From the NCBI GenBank assembly GCA_935421135.1, contig OW285187.1:24552429-24616428 (forward strand): 64,000 nucleotides of DNA, read 5' to 3'. Below are positions 45,150-55,900 of the stretch, piece by piece. The translations under genes were made by a program, and so were the position numbers. The stretch's first letter is position 1, and the number at the start of each line of letters is the position of its first letter. The notes below the pieces were generated by a model that saw nothing but the letters and a program-made list of their open reading frames with translations, searched no databases and had not been told where the DNA came from. This DNA is from Bugulina stolonifera. Taxonomy: Eukaryota > Bryozoa > Gymnolaemata > Cheilostomatida > Bugulidae.

Positions 45150-46544
45150 ATATTATGCTGTATTATCTCATATACTCGCATGTGTCTATTATGTACAATG
45201 GTATTCTAGTAGCTAATATTGCTTTGAGGGTGCACTTATGTCTACGGTGTACATTTATAGCAAAATAGACAATATTATAGATTATACCAAACTCAAACTG
45301 TCGAACAGATGTGCAGGTATGTAATACATTACAGGATTATATGTTGGAAAATTTCAATAGGGTGGCAGAAGGATGAGTTTTCTAGATCTCAAATATAGCT
45401 CTTGGGACCACTCTGTTTCACTATATGGGGGGGGGGGGGGGGGTAGGCAGGTGCTGCCTCCTCCTAAATTATACCCCTGAAGTTCTAAGACTAGTTAAGA
45501 TAATAAAATGTCCTAACTTTATATTATTTTGCAATATAATCCCCAATGTTTGTTTAACAAAACGTTTATAGATCCAGTTCATTTAGCATTCCACTATTTA
45601 TAATTTTATTATACTTGAAAAACTGTAATGTGTACAAGTAGAGATGGAATATGTAAACATATTGTTGGTGATCAAACGCCATAGTATACATGTATAACAT
45701 GTACATTATGACTATATACATGTAGGTAATGTTGCTAAATCATTGCTGTGAAAGGTCTTCAAGAAATACATCTATATTATTCCTGATTATACCTGATTTT
45801 TTCTGCCTATATTGTGTCATAATGTTACTAATTCCCTTCCGAGTATATATTACACTAATCCTGTATTAGATAAGCATTAGCAGTCTAAACAGAAATACTA
45901 GGTAATCATGACTTTACAGGAATACGGATTAAAGTTAAAAAAAGGGGAATATTAGCAGTCTACAAGGTATTTTTTAATTTCCTTGCTTCCAGGTTTATTT
46001 GGGCATGACACTCGAGAACTTAGTGTTATTGCAATCGTAACGGTGATTTTTGATTTACAGTTTGCAATATAAGTAGATAGGCTAGGTACAAATACGTAGG
46101 TAAAGAATTTTGAACACTCTATCAATATCCATTTGCTCTAATTTGACCTGCTATAAAGACTTTATTGATTTAAGGATAGAGGAAACCACTTTATGCTTTT
46201 ATAATTACTCACAATCTATAGCTTTTGAGCTACAAATCTATGTTCGTGTTTATTTCGGCACAAGCTCTACGTCACCATCTACAGTTACAAGCGTCTTTTG
46301 GAGATAGTCAAGTTTTAGAAGTCATATTTTTTTAACCTTCTGGGTCTAAGAAGTCAAACAATACTGAAATGGACGCTTAACACCTTAGGGTTGTGAATAT
46401 CAACATGTATAGCTACATTAATTTGCAACTTTGCACGTAACTTTGCCGGTCTGACCGACATCTCTAGATAAAGTCCGTTTGCTATATCATGCAAACCTTA
46501 TTATGTAGATCATATACATGTACAATATACAATATTATACATAT
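45150..46544. other. Remainder of duplicated block A and unassigned sequence
   Basis: Non-coding. Contains a run of G (about 45428-45444) and the sequence shared with 50100-51845. Past about 46440 I see nothing that I can name until the next LTR-like element. Confidence 0.5.
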
Positions 46545-47038
46545 TGTGATGGACGACCCCAGTCCATTTGCCTACTGATGACCCTTAAGTTTGTTGTGCC
46601 CTTTATTATATTATAAGAGTTATTTCTCATAGTATCGTCTTTATTGGGTACTTATAAGCATTACAACTGATGTTGTTTATATACATTAGTATATCTATAT
46701 GTCTATCTTGGGTCGTCTTCTTTTCTAACAGACTGCGCATAGACGACCAGGACCCGCCGGAAGTAGTTAGACGACTTTCTTTATTCTCTTCACCTATAAA
46801 TGGAACCAGATTCTTGTCTCTTGTATGTTTTCAAGCTGTCAAGTTTATACAATACACTCATATGCATACTTACACTCTAAGTTATGCTAGTGCATTAGCA
46901 ATCTGAACTTCGCTATACACTTGAAACTTACTTTGACATAGGGATTGCTTGCCTAGGTAGCCGTTCTCTGCATTTGCACCTACAAGTCACCGGTGGCTTG
47001 TGTACAGACCTTGGGCCATCTGGGACACATCCACAACA
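46545..47038 (+). mobile_element. Solo-LTR-like element 2
   Basis: Begins TGTGATGGACGACCCC and ends CCACAACA, flanked by ATAT at 46541-46544 and 47039-47042. It contains CCTATAAATGG (about 46790), a TATA-like box, and GC-rich GACGACCAGGACCCGCCGG, unlike its surroundings. No coding sequence. Confidence 0.55.
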
Positions 47039-47199
47039 ATATGTGTATATACTTACTTAATCACTTACCTATTTATGTGCAGAGTCATTATATTTCATCC
47101 GTCTATTTGCACTTTCCTTTTTATCCCTTTATCCCAACTAATTGTAAACGGCCTTAAGCAGCTAGTCAGCTTTCAGCATGTACCAATATAAAAACTCAC

Positions 47200-47270
47200 C
47201 AGGCTTATACTCTTCAGCGTGACCAGCCTCTTGCAGCTCACACTGCCAGGTGCCAGTGCTGGCCAACTCC
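47200..47270 (-). other. Orphan exon-like segment
   Basis: On the minus strand a 71-base open segment lies between an acceptor (TCTCTCACAG) and a donor (GTGAGTTTTT). It would encode LASTGTWQCELQEAGHAEEY plus a few residues. Its coding character is good, but no partner exon was found on either side and the neighbourhood is repetitive. It could be a relic of a duplicated gene fragment or part of a repeat. Confidence 0.3.
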
Positions 47271-47435
47271 CTGTGAGAGAAGACCCAGCATGTACCAATA
47301 TAAGCAGCAGCTAATTCATTGTAATGTAGTCTTAAACTAATGTATGCGTGATTAGTGTAACTTGCATCTCACTGCCAACTTTATGAAAGAGCTGGAAAGG
47401 AGAAAAGGTGCCTGTACCACACTCAAAATACAGCA

Positions 47436-47822
47436 CTTTTTCCTCTTCTAGCTTTTCTCAATATGTGGGGTCGCCATTGCATATCAAGTTCCTCCATTTA
47501 ATCCTGTCCTGTGTGTCTTCTTCTACCAATCTTGCTGTTGCTATATCATTTCTCAAGCAATCTTTCCATCTTCTTTTAGAGCGTCCTCTCTTTTGCTTTC
47601 CTTCCTACCTCTAGTTGTCTTATTCTTTTTTTAACATACTCCTCATCACTTCTCATCACGTGTTCCAGCCACTTCAATCTTGCTTCCGTCGTTTCACGCC
47701 TTAGCTCACCAACTTAACCTCATTTCTTGATATCCTCATTTCTTCTTCGGTCCATTTTTGTTAGTCTCAATAACCATCTCAGCACTCTCATCTCCGCCAC
47801 TTTCAATTTCTCTTCTTGTAAT
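47436..47822 (-). mobile_element. 5'-truncated LINE fragment (C-terminal reverse-transcriptase region)
   Basis: Flanked by the 12-bp direct repeat CAAAATACAGCA at 47424-47435 and 47823-47834. Read on the minus strand it encodes, with stops, the typical tail of LINE polymerases: EMRVLRWLLRLTKMDRRRNE, LKWLEHVMRSDEEYVKKRI and a closing NGDPT-like end. The insertion is absent from the partner repeat at about 62110, which reads CAAAATACTGCACATG. Stops and frame breaks show that it is dead. Confidence 0.8.
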
Positions 47823-47852
47823 CAAAATACAGCACATGCATCATTATAATAT

Positions 47853-48770
47853 TGTAATGTTTTTAGTGTATGATGACGTAGGAGTGCCAATGTAGGCACG
47901 GGTACTGGAAGCGCTTGGTAGTTGGTAGTGGACGACCAAGGTAGCTTCTACACATTACATAAAGAGTGAACAGTTTATAGAAGCTCTGTAATTATTGATA
48001 AAGACCTAGGCCGAGGCTGAGACTCATTAAAGAGTCCAGGGTCGACGTAGGTCTGATGGTTTATACTCCAAAGGAGTGTAGAAAGTAGTAAGGTTGATCT
48101 AAGGGCTTGGACCCGACGCTAGATTCATGAAGAATCCAGGATCGGCTAAAGTCCGATGACGTAGAACTCACAAGGAGTGTAGAAAGAGCACTTAAACGAA
48201 TATGAGGACGAGCTTGGCCGCTGAGGTCTCTTAAGGAGACCAGGGGTTGAATTAGGAGATGTTGCTTTATTAGAGCGCAATCAACAACTGATTTGTACAG
48301 CAAAATGCGTGAGCTTTTATACATAAGATACTTCCGGAAAATAGGTACGATAAGGTATCGGGCTGGTACGATAAGGTATCGGACCGGAACTTGCGCAACA
48401 ACATGGAGAAGTACCGCCCGAGGTCGGCCACCAAAAGGGTCGGCCTTGCACAAAAAGTGCTTCCAATATACCAGAATGTATTATATTATATAAATATGGC
48501 CGTGTTCTGAGACATCGGCCCCAAAAGTATACAGGTAAAAGACTTAGAGAATTGATCAAGATAATATGTAATTGCACACACAGTATAATTGAACAATGAA
48601 TGCTTAGACTTGGTTGGCTAATAGTATATAAACACACATCATGCATGCAGTAGTTGATAATAGTAAGATAATAGTGTAATGTCAATGCATGTATAAAATA
48701 TAAGTGTAATGATATTGGCACAAGATATACAAGTAGTCCATGCTGTTGCAGGCTATGCTGATTCACTACA
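47853..48770 (-). mobile_element. Solo-LTR-like element 3
   Basis: Bounded by TGTAATG on the left and CACTACA on the right, with ATAT on each side (47849-47852 and 48771-48774). The partner repeat at about 62145 lacks it. The minus strand carries an AATAAAG string near 48266. GC-rich tracts such as GGTCGGCCACCAAAAGGGTC resemble those of element 1. The 130- and 164-codon open frames look incidental. Confidence 0.65.
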
Positions 48771-49223
48771 ATATCTTTATAAAAATAGCAACATATACAA
48801 ATGTTGAGCAAGTCATGTGGGTAGCTAATTGTCTTGTGCAGATAAATTCATAAAATTGCATGACCGCTGATGATACTAACATAAAATAGATGATGAAAAG
48901 GAAACAGGAATGGAAGATGAACTACTGAACCAAACTACAGAATGTTCTATATAATCAATATTATATCTATTTTACACTAAAAATACCAATCACACTATTA
49001 CAAAGTTAAAATCGGATAGCAATTAAAAGGAGCAACACCATCTTTTGCTAATAATATGACTACCTATGACAACTACCTTCCTACAGTCATTAGAGTCCAA
49101 CTAAGACAACTATAAGAAAATTGCAAATTATCAAGTTGTCCTCCCCTGCCATTTATTCATTAATAAACTTTTTGACTTCATTCAGTGTTAGTGTCTAACA
49201 ATAATGCAGCATTTGCACAATAT

Positions 49224-49790
49224 TGTAGTGCAACGCAGGAGTACTGGTAATATTACGGGTGTGAGAAGGGTCTAGGAGTGGTCGGCTAGACATGATCCAA
49301 TTACATAAAAGAGTAGACCGTGATTGTATGGTTGATTATTTGACTTGTTGCGTGTACGATCCATAGGGTCTGAGTTATTGCTTAGATACGAGTCTCATGA
49401 GTATGATCTATGGTAGTCTAGGTAATTCGGGCTTCAAGGTCCAATGGGACAGAGAGCTGGAACTATGCTATTCTAGAAAAGACAACTCCAGATGCTTCTT
49501 ATAGTAGATGTGTCTTTATTCGAGTCCAAGCAACAACTGAATCATAACATGAAAAGTAATTGCTTTATGTATAGTATTGCATTTCCGGTGAAAACTTCTG
49601 GTAAGGTACGATAGGCACTCGGCCCTAAGTATTGTGCAATAAGATAAAAGGTACGACGCTGGACACCTTTAGGGTATGTATAATAATGTAGATACATAAA
49701 GGTTATGATTGCAACTATATAGGGGGGCCTCGGCCCTATAACACATATACAGGTATAAATACAGGTAAGGTTTGCACTAAGCATTGTTCA
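49224..49790 (-). mobile_element. Probable solo-LTR-like element 4 (right end uncertain)
   Basis: Starts TGTAGTGCAACG directly after ATAT (49220-49223). The minus strand has CAGTTGTTGCTTGG, then AATAAAGACACATC near 49515, and CCCGAATTACCT near 49420, both shared with element 1 in the same relative order. I could not find its other boundary; 49790 is a guess. Confidence 0.45.
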
Positions 49791-49879
49791 AAGTGTGGTT
49801 ATACAGGAGTATACGGTGTGCACCCACCTCAATTTTAGTGGTTTTACGGCCAGCAGGCGTGTACTCTCATTTCAATGCG

Positions 49880-51845
49880 ATACGATATACATGTAATATA
49901 ATATAACATAGTATAATATAATATAATATGATATAATATAGTATAATATAGTATGATATAATATAGTATAGTATAATATAATATAATATTCAGCAGATTG
50001 TACATGCATGTACTGTGCATAGTATAGTTCAGTATACACTGTAGTTCATATTTGTCAACTATTTTTTGTGCTAATTCAACAGCATAATTACATGTATAAA
50101 AATATTATGCTGTATTGTCTCATATATGTGTATATGTAGGCTACAATTCATATAATTATACAATGCTATTCTAGTTGCTAAGATTGTCTTGAGGGTGCAC
50201 TTATGTCGTTACGGTGTACATTTATAGCAAAATAGACAATAATAAACTATACCAAACTTAAACTGTCAAACAGATGTGCAGGTATGTAGTACATTACAGG
50301 ATTATATTTCAGTTAGGTAGCAGAAGGAGATAATGAGTTTGATAAAGTTAAGTGTAATCAGTGATAAATCTCTTGGGGAGGGGGGGGGGAAGGCACTGTC
50401 TCCTCTTGAACTACAGCCTTGAAGTCCTAGGACTAGTAGAGTTAATAAAATGTTTCAACTTTATATTATTTTGTGATATATTCCTCAATTTTTGTTAAAC
50501 ATGAAGTTTATAGATCCAGTTCATTTAGCATTCCACTATTTACATTATATTAAGAATTGTAATGGGTTGCGTAAAAGCAGAGAAATAGAATATATTATAA
50601 ACATATTGTTGGTGATCAACCGCCATAGTATATAACATGTACATTATGATTATATTAAAGTTCCTACATACTAAGTTTATCTAGTAAACAATACGCATAG
50701 TAATTTGCCGTGGTTCTCTCACCAAAATCGCCGGAACATCACTCGTTGACGAGCGCCCAACCTATGGCAAACGCTTAGGCTACAAAAATATAGGTTGACG
50801 TAACGAGCCAAAATCAGTTGACAGTCTGCAAACTTTTACGTTGGGTCAGACCACATGCTCAGCAGGATGGCTTAAACTTTTTGGGCCTTTTTCCCATATT
50901 TAAGTTCCTCTAAATGCTCGCTTCTTCTCTTGATGCTATCGGTATTAACATCATGTATCCTGAAAATAATGGTCTAGCATCACAGGTACTTCTAGCCAAT
51001 CTGAGAACAATTTTTTCGCCACTCTTGAGAAAATCTCCATTGTTTTATTGGTAATTTTTCGTTGCCCGCTCAACTACTTTGGACTGGGCAAGTTTCGAGC
51101 GATCCTATTGGCGCAGAAACCGGTGGAAAAACCTAATAAATATATGAACTTGAATTATATAGAATATGTTGCTAAATAATTTCTGTAAAAACTCTTCTAG
51201 AATTAATTATTCCTGATAAAAATTGATGTATTTTTTCTGCCTATATTGTGTCAAAATGTAACTAATTCCCTTTCGAGTATATATTACACTAATCCTGTAT
51301 TAGATAAGCATTAGCAGTCTAAACAGAAATACTAGACAATCATGACTTTATAGGAATACGGACTAAAATTTACAAAAAAAGGGAAAATATTTCTAGTCTA
51401 CAAGCTGTTTGCTTCATTGTCTGCAGGCTCCAGGTTTTTTTGGGCTTGACACTTGGGAACTTATTATTATTGCAATTGTAACGGTGACTTTTCACTCACA
51501 GTTTGCAATAATTAATAATGTAAGTAGATAGGCTAGCTACAAATACGTAGGTAAAGAGTTATGAACACTTTATCAATGTGCAGTTGTTCTAATTTGACCT
51601 GCTACAAAGCATAAAGGAAGCCATTTTATATGGTTATATTCACATTCTATAGCTTTAGAGCTTCAAATCTATGTTTGTCTTATTTCCACGTGGATTACAA
51701 GTCATTGCCTACAATTGCAAGAGTTGTTTGGAGATAGCCAAGTTCTAGAAGTCATATTACTTGAACCCCCTGGGTCTAAGAAGTCGACTAATTTCTCAAA
51801 TGGAAGCTCAATACCTTTAGAGTGTGAATATCAACATGTAAAGTG
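49880..51845 (+). repeat. Duplicated block, copy B
   Basis: Partner of 43836-46440. Blocks 49985-50100, 50100-50655 and 51154-51845 match copy A in order. It carries a 498-bp insertion at 50656 that copy A lacks. Non-coding. Confidence 0.85.
50656..51153. mobile_element. 498-bp non-autonomous insertion
   Basis: Interrupts copy B at a point where copy A is continuous. The flanks repeat ATTATAT (50649-50655 and 51154-51160). The ends are weakly inverted (TAAAGTTC at the left, GAACTTGA at the right). It is more GC-rich than its surroundings and non-coding. The AT-rich flank makes the duplication length uncertain. Confidence 0.6.
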
Positions 51846-52836
51846 GTTCTTGTTTATGCTTTAAGATCATAATAATTTTTACTTTCCACTTCTCCACTTG
51901 GAATTTGACGTTCATAAACTTGGTTTTCAAAAATAGCTAAGTCAGCAAATGTTTATAACTGACCTGTGACTTCTAAATTTCTTACGAACATAAAAATTGT
52001 TTGCTTGTAACAGAAATTGCTACACTTACAACTACATGTATTACCATGTACAATATGAGCTATAATATTGCATCTCTACAATATATGCGAGTATTACAAT
52101 GGACAGGCACATCAGCACGTACACAAGAAAATGGCTTGAAGTAAGGTTATTAGTTTCTAAATCCCTGTACATCCTGCAATAATATCGAACACGTCATGTA
52201 ATGACTCAGTCAGCAAACTGTGTGCTGAGATAGCCGCATGAGTACACCTTGGCAATACTGTATATTTACAGCAAAACGTGTTTAAAAAGCAGGGAATATA
52301 CTGCTGAGCCCGAGGAGTTTGCGACTGTTCAAAAATGTCAGTTAGAAACAGGACGTTTCAGAAGCGGTTGTGTGGAAAACAACATTTGGAAACTCTATAA
52401 GCCGCAACCTCCCCCCCCCCCCCCGCTTTCAACTATAATTTGTTATTTTTACTATTGTAATTTTCTTGTTTTCACTACTGCTAACTTGTAGATCACTAAA
52501 TATAATTCATTAACTGTGAGTTGTGTTCCTCTAAATGTAATCTACACAGTATCGTTATGGGTGTTTTCTAAACAAACTTTTTTGGAGCGTCCTGTTTTTA
52601 ACTGACATCTTCGAAATGTCTCTTTACGGAGCCAGAGTTCTCCAGCTACCAAAGACAACAAGAACTTTCTTATAAAACAACATAATTCATAAGTATGTTG
52701 TGTGCAATGAGTGGCAATTACTTGAATAACTGCAAAGTCAGAGTTGTCGTGTGAAGTGTTTTTGCTGAATCATTTAATGTCTTCTAATCTAGTGATTTCT
52801 TGAAGACGTTAATCATGCAAGAGACAAGCTTGGGAG
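51846..52836. other. Upstream flank of the DM13 gene with MITE remnant
   Basis: Mostly unassigned. From about 52310 to 52640 it holds inverted ends (CAAAAATGTCAGTTAGAAAC at the left; TTTTAACTGACATCTTCG at the right) matching the MITE nested at 53931-54177, so this is a second member of that family. A short C-run lies near 52413. Confidence 0.55.
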
Positions 52837-52848
52837 TATATATAAAAA
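52837..52848 (+). promoter_or_regulatory. TATA box of the DM13 gene
   Basis: TATATAAAAAGG lies about 53 bases before the start codon at 52901, which puts a likely transcription start near 52870. It is the clearest core-promoter match in the window. Confidence 0.65.
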
Positions 52849-52900
52849 GGGAACTATCATCAGCATCACACACATTAAACCAAACAACATTATCATCAAC

Positions 52901-55900
52901 ATGACTGGGAAGGTCCTGAATACTTGGCTGTTTTTCACTTTTATTGGTTTGTATATATTTATTCCTATTTATACTATACAAGCCGCATTTCTTTAAAATT
53001 TTTATTGAGATTTTTGCTTCACGCGTCAAATATGTTATAATTTCTGTAACATAAGATTTGTATTCAAAAGACACAATAGTCATAATTATTGCGATATTAG
53101 GTACATTCGCCGGGTGACAGACGTTTATAAGTAGTAACAAACTAGACGCCTACGCTAATGTATGTAGGGCGAATGCGTTCACACTCGTGTTGACATAAAA
53201 ACCATTATTCATAAATATAGACGACCAAGTTCGAGTAACACCATAGACATGCGCAGAATTGACATCGAATAGTAAGCTTTGTAGCGCAGCGTCAAGGTGG
53301 CAGACGGTTGCTAGGTGACATGTTAATAAGAGATCGCGGCTGCTGCAACTACTAAACTGCTGTAGTAACTAACACTAGTTCTGATGGCTAACAGACATAC
53401 ATTCACTGTTCCCTTTTTACATGATAGTAAGTCATACACTGGTGAGTATACTTAAATCATCTATGTGAATTTCTTCGCTACTCTAACATTTAACAATAAA
53501 TGTTAATTAATCGCCCACTTGTTCGATATTAAATTACTCACTCACTGACTTAATCAGTCACTCATTCACTTGATCATCACCCATTCATTATTTCATTGTT
53601 GAAAAAATGATCAATGTGACTAACCAACCTATCAGTTATTTAATCGATCTTTTTTCGTGACTCAATCACTAGTTATTATTATTTAGAAATTCAGTAAACT
53701 TATCACTAATTCATTCACGAACGAATAGTCGTAATAATTATATTCCGGTCAATAATAATAATTATTATTATAGTACATTAACCTAAGTAGCTCACTAACA
53801 GACCCAATAACTTATTTTGTTCCTGATTTTTTTCACAAATTACACACTCATTTCGTCAATCACTCGACCAACTTGTCCAATTAATTAATCAATCACTCAC
53901 TCACTCTCTTTATTGACTTTGACAGTAAAGGGAAATTTCGAAAATGTTAGTTAGAAACAGGGCATTCTGCAAACATAATTTTGTTTAGAAAAAACTTATT
54001 TCTAAACTGTAGTTTACATTAAGAAGAAGAAACTTACAGATAGTAAATTATCTTTAGTGGTAGTAGTAAAAGCGAAAAAATATGATATTGGAAATAAAAA
54101 CTAATAGAAAGCTAAGGTTTGGGGCTTATATTTTCTAAATGGTTGTTTCTAACTGACATTTGTGAACAGTCATGAATTTGACTTTCACTCTAACTGGTCT
54201 CAGAATTAATAAAATCTAGAAATAAAAGTAGAAAGTAGATTCTGTTTTATTTACAGAACTGAATGATGTTCAAGAGCAAAGTACCGATGTCTTCCAAACC
54301 TGGCGCAGTGATGCACATGGTAAGTGTTATTATTGTACAGGTAGCTACTAATATGAGTCTAATGACATTTAAATAGTACACATTTCTCATTGACTCTTGT
54401 CTAAATAGTTGTGTGACTGGTTTTAATTTAGAATGTAGTACTTCCACAAGGTAAGCTTTATTAAAATTTTGTTTATTTCATTGTTCACTTGTGTGTTTAA
54501 TGTTTGTATTGTTTTATATATTATGAAGTGTAAGGCATCGATTTTATTATACTAATTTTATATTTTCAGTTTGATAAACGTCACAGAAAAAAAGAGAGCA
54601 GGGAGACCAAAGGGTTGCAAGGATAGTCAACCGAGAAAATCAAGAGGTACTAGCAAATCAATACATTTTCTAGATCAAGCCTCCATGTCTTAATAATATC
54701 GTTTACTTCATGTTTTCTTTGGTACCATGCATGTAGCTATTATGCTGCAGTCCTTTTATCAGTGCCAATATATTATTTTTAGCCATGAAACGTAGTAGCA
54801 GTGAAGCTGATTTAGAGGTGACACCTAAGAAAATCACAGTGAGTGCTTCATCTACTGAAGTATCAGAGGCCAATAGCCCAAGTACATCTGGCAGCACACC
54901 TAGCAGCTCTAACACTGAGCTGAGCAAAAACAAATTTGAAGAGGATTACATCCCCGATGGTGAGTTAATTTTCTTTAGTAGATTTTGCTGGTGATACATG
55001 TATTATTTATATTCTGCTTGTAAGGCTAAATACTTTGTAAGTGTTAATAGAACACTGATATTTTCTCTTAAGGTGAAGAAATTGATGACAGTGAAGTGGA
55101 TACTGATGGCTGGAGTGCAGATGCCATAAAAGCTCTTTGCAACCTTCACATACCAAAGCTAACTTTATATAATAGCGGTGATATGGCAGGTAAACGCAAA
55201 TACTGGAAGAACCTTTGCAATGAGTTGAAAGGACAAGGGTTTAAGAGTGAAGTGTTTTCATCCAGTGAAAAAGTGTCAAGAAAGTGGAGGTACATCTTTG
55301 GACAATATAACAAGGTCAAAGACAACAACGGGAAAACGGGCCGCAGTAGGTTAAAATTCAAACATTATGACATTATGCATGAAGTATTTTGTGATACAAA
55401 CGCAAATAATTTGGTAACTGAGCCAAAGTTTGTTGAGCCTAACCAAGAAGTTGGATTTGCTCGCAGACAGAGAGCTAAAGGCAAAAGTGAAAAGTCTCAT
55501 CAGGAATTAATGAGAGAAATAGCTGAAAACTACAACAGAGAGTCACTTAAGCTACAGCAGCAGGCATTAGATTTAGAGCGAGAGAAAGTTGAACTGTTAA
55601 GGGCTCTGTTGAATAAATAATTTTAGTTACAACATTGCGATACCTAGTTTTATACCCTCCTTGTGTATGCTCATGTATAGATTTGGGATAGCGTAATATT
55701 TACATTGTTCTTCTCATATTATGTATTATGTTTGTTAGAATAAAATAGTTGTTATTAGCATGCATGAAATTTCTATTTATTTATTAGAACTAGAACATAC
55801 AATTGTAAGCGATAACATCAAAATTTAAGTCAAATATATTATGCTACTTAATATTAGTCAGAATTAAAATAAATCGAATTAATTATGCAAGTAAACAGTA

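Larger units (their letters stand above)
43836..46440 (+). repeat. Duplicated block, copy A
   Basis: Matches 49880-51845 in the same orientation through several blocks: CAGCAGATTGTTCATAC and following; GAGGGTGCACTTATGTC through CAGATGTGCAGGTATGTA; ATAGATCCAGTTCATTTAGC; TATATTACACTAATCCTGTA. Copy A is interrupted by a TAGTATAAGTACATG array and a solo-LTR-like element that copy B lacks. No gene is seen in either copy. Confidence 0.85.
47345..49095. repeat. Dispersed repeat, heavily interrupted copy (partner at 62035-62462)
   Basis: Flanking parts match 62035-62462: CCAACTTTATGAAAGAGCTG near 47370 and AACATATACAAATGTTGAGC near 48790, the latter continuing to about 49090. This copy is split by a LINE fragment and a solo-LTR-like element; the partner copy has neither and so serves as the empty site for both. 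Confidence 0.8.

Noticed and set aside
48061..48811. Minus-strand frames of 130 and 164 codons
   Set aside because: Within solo-LTR-like element 3, overlapping in different frames, with no recognisable content.
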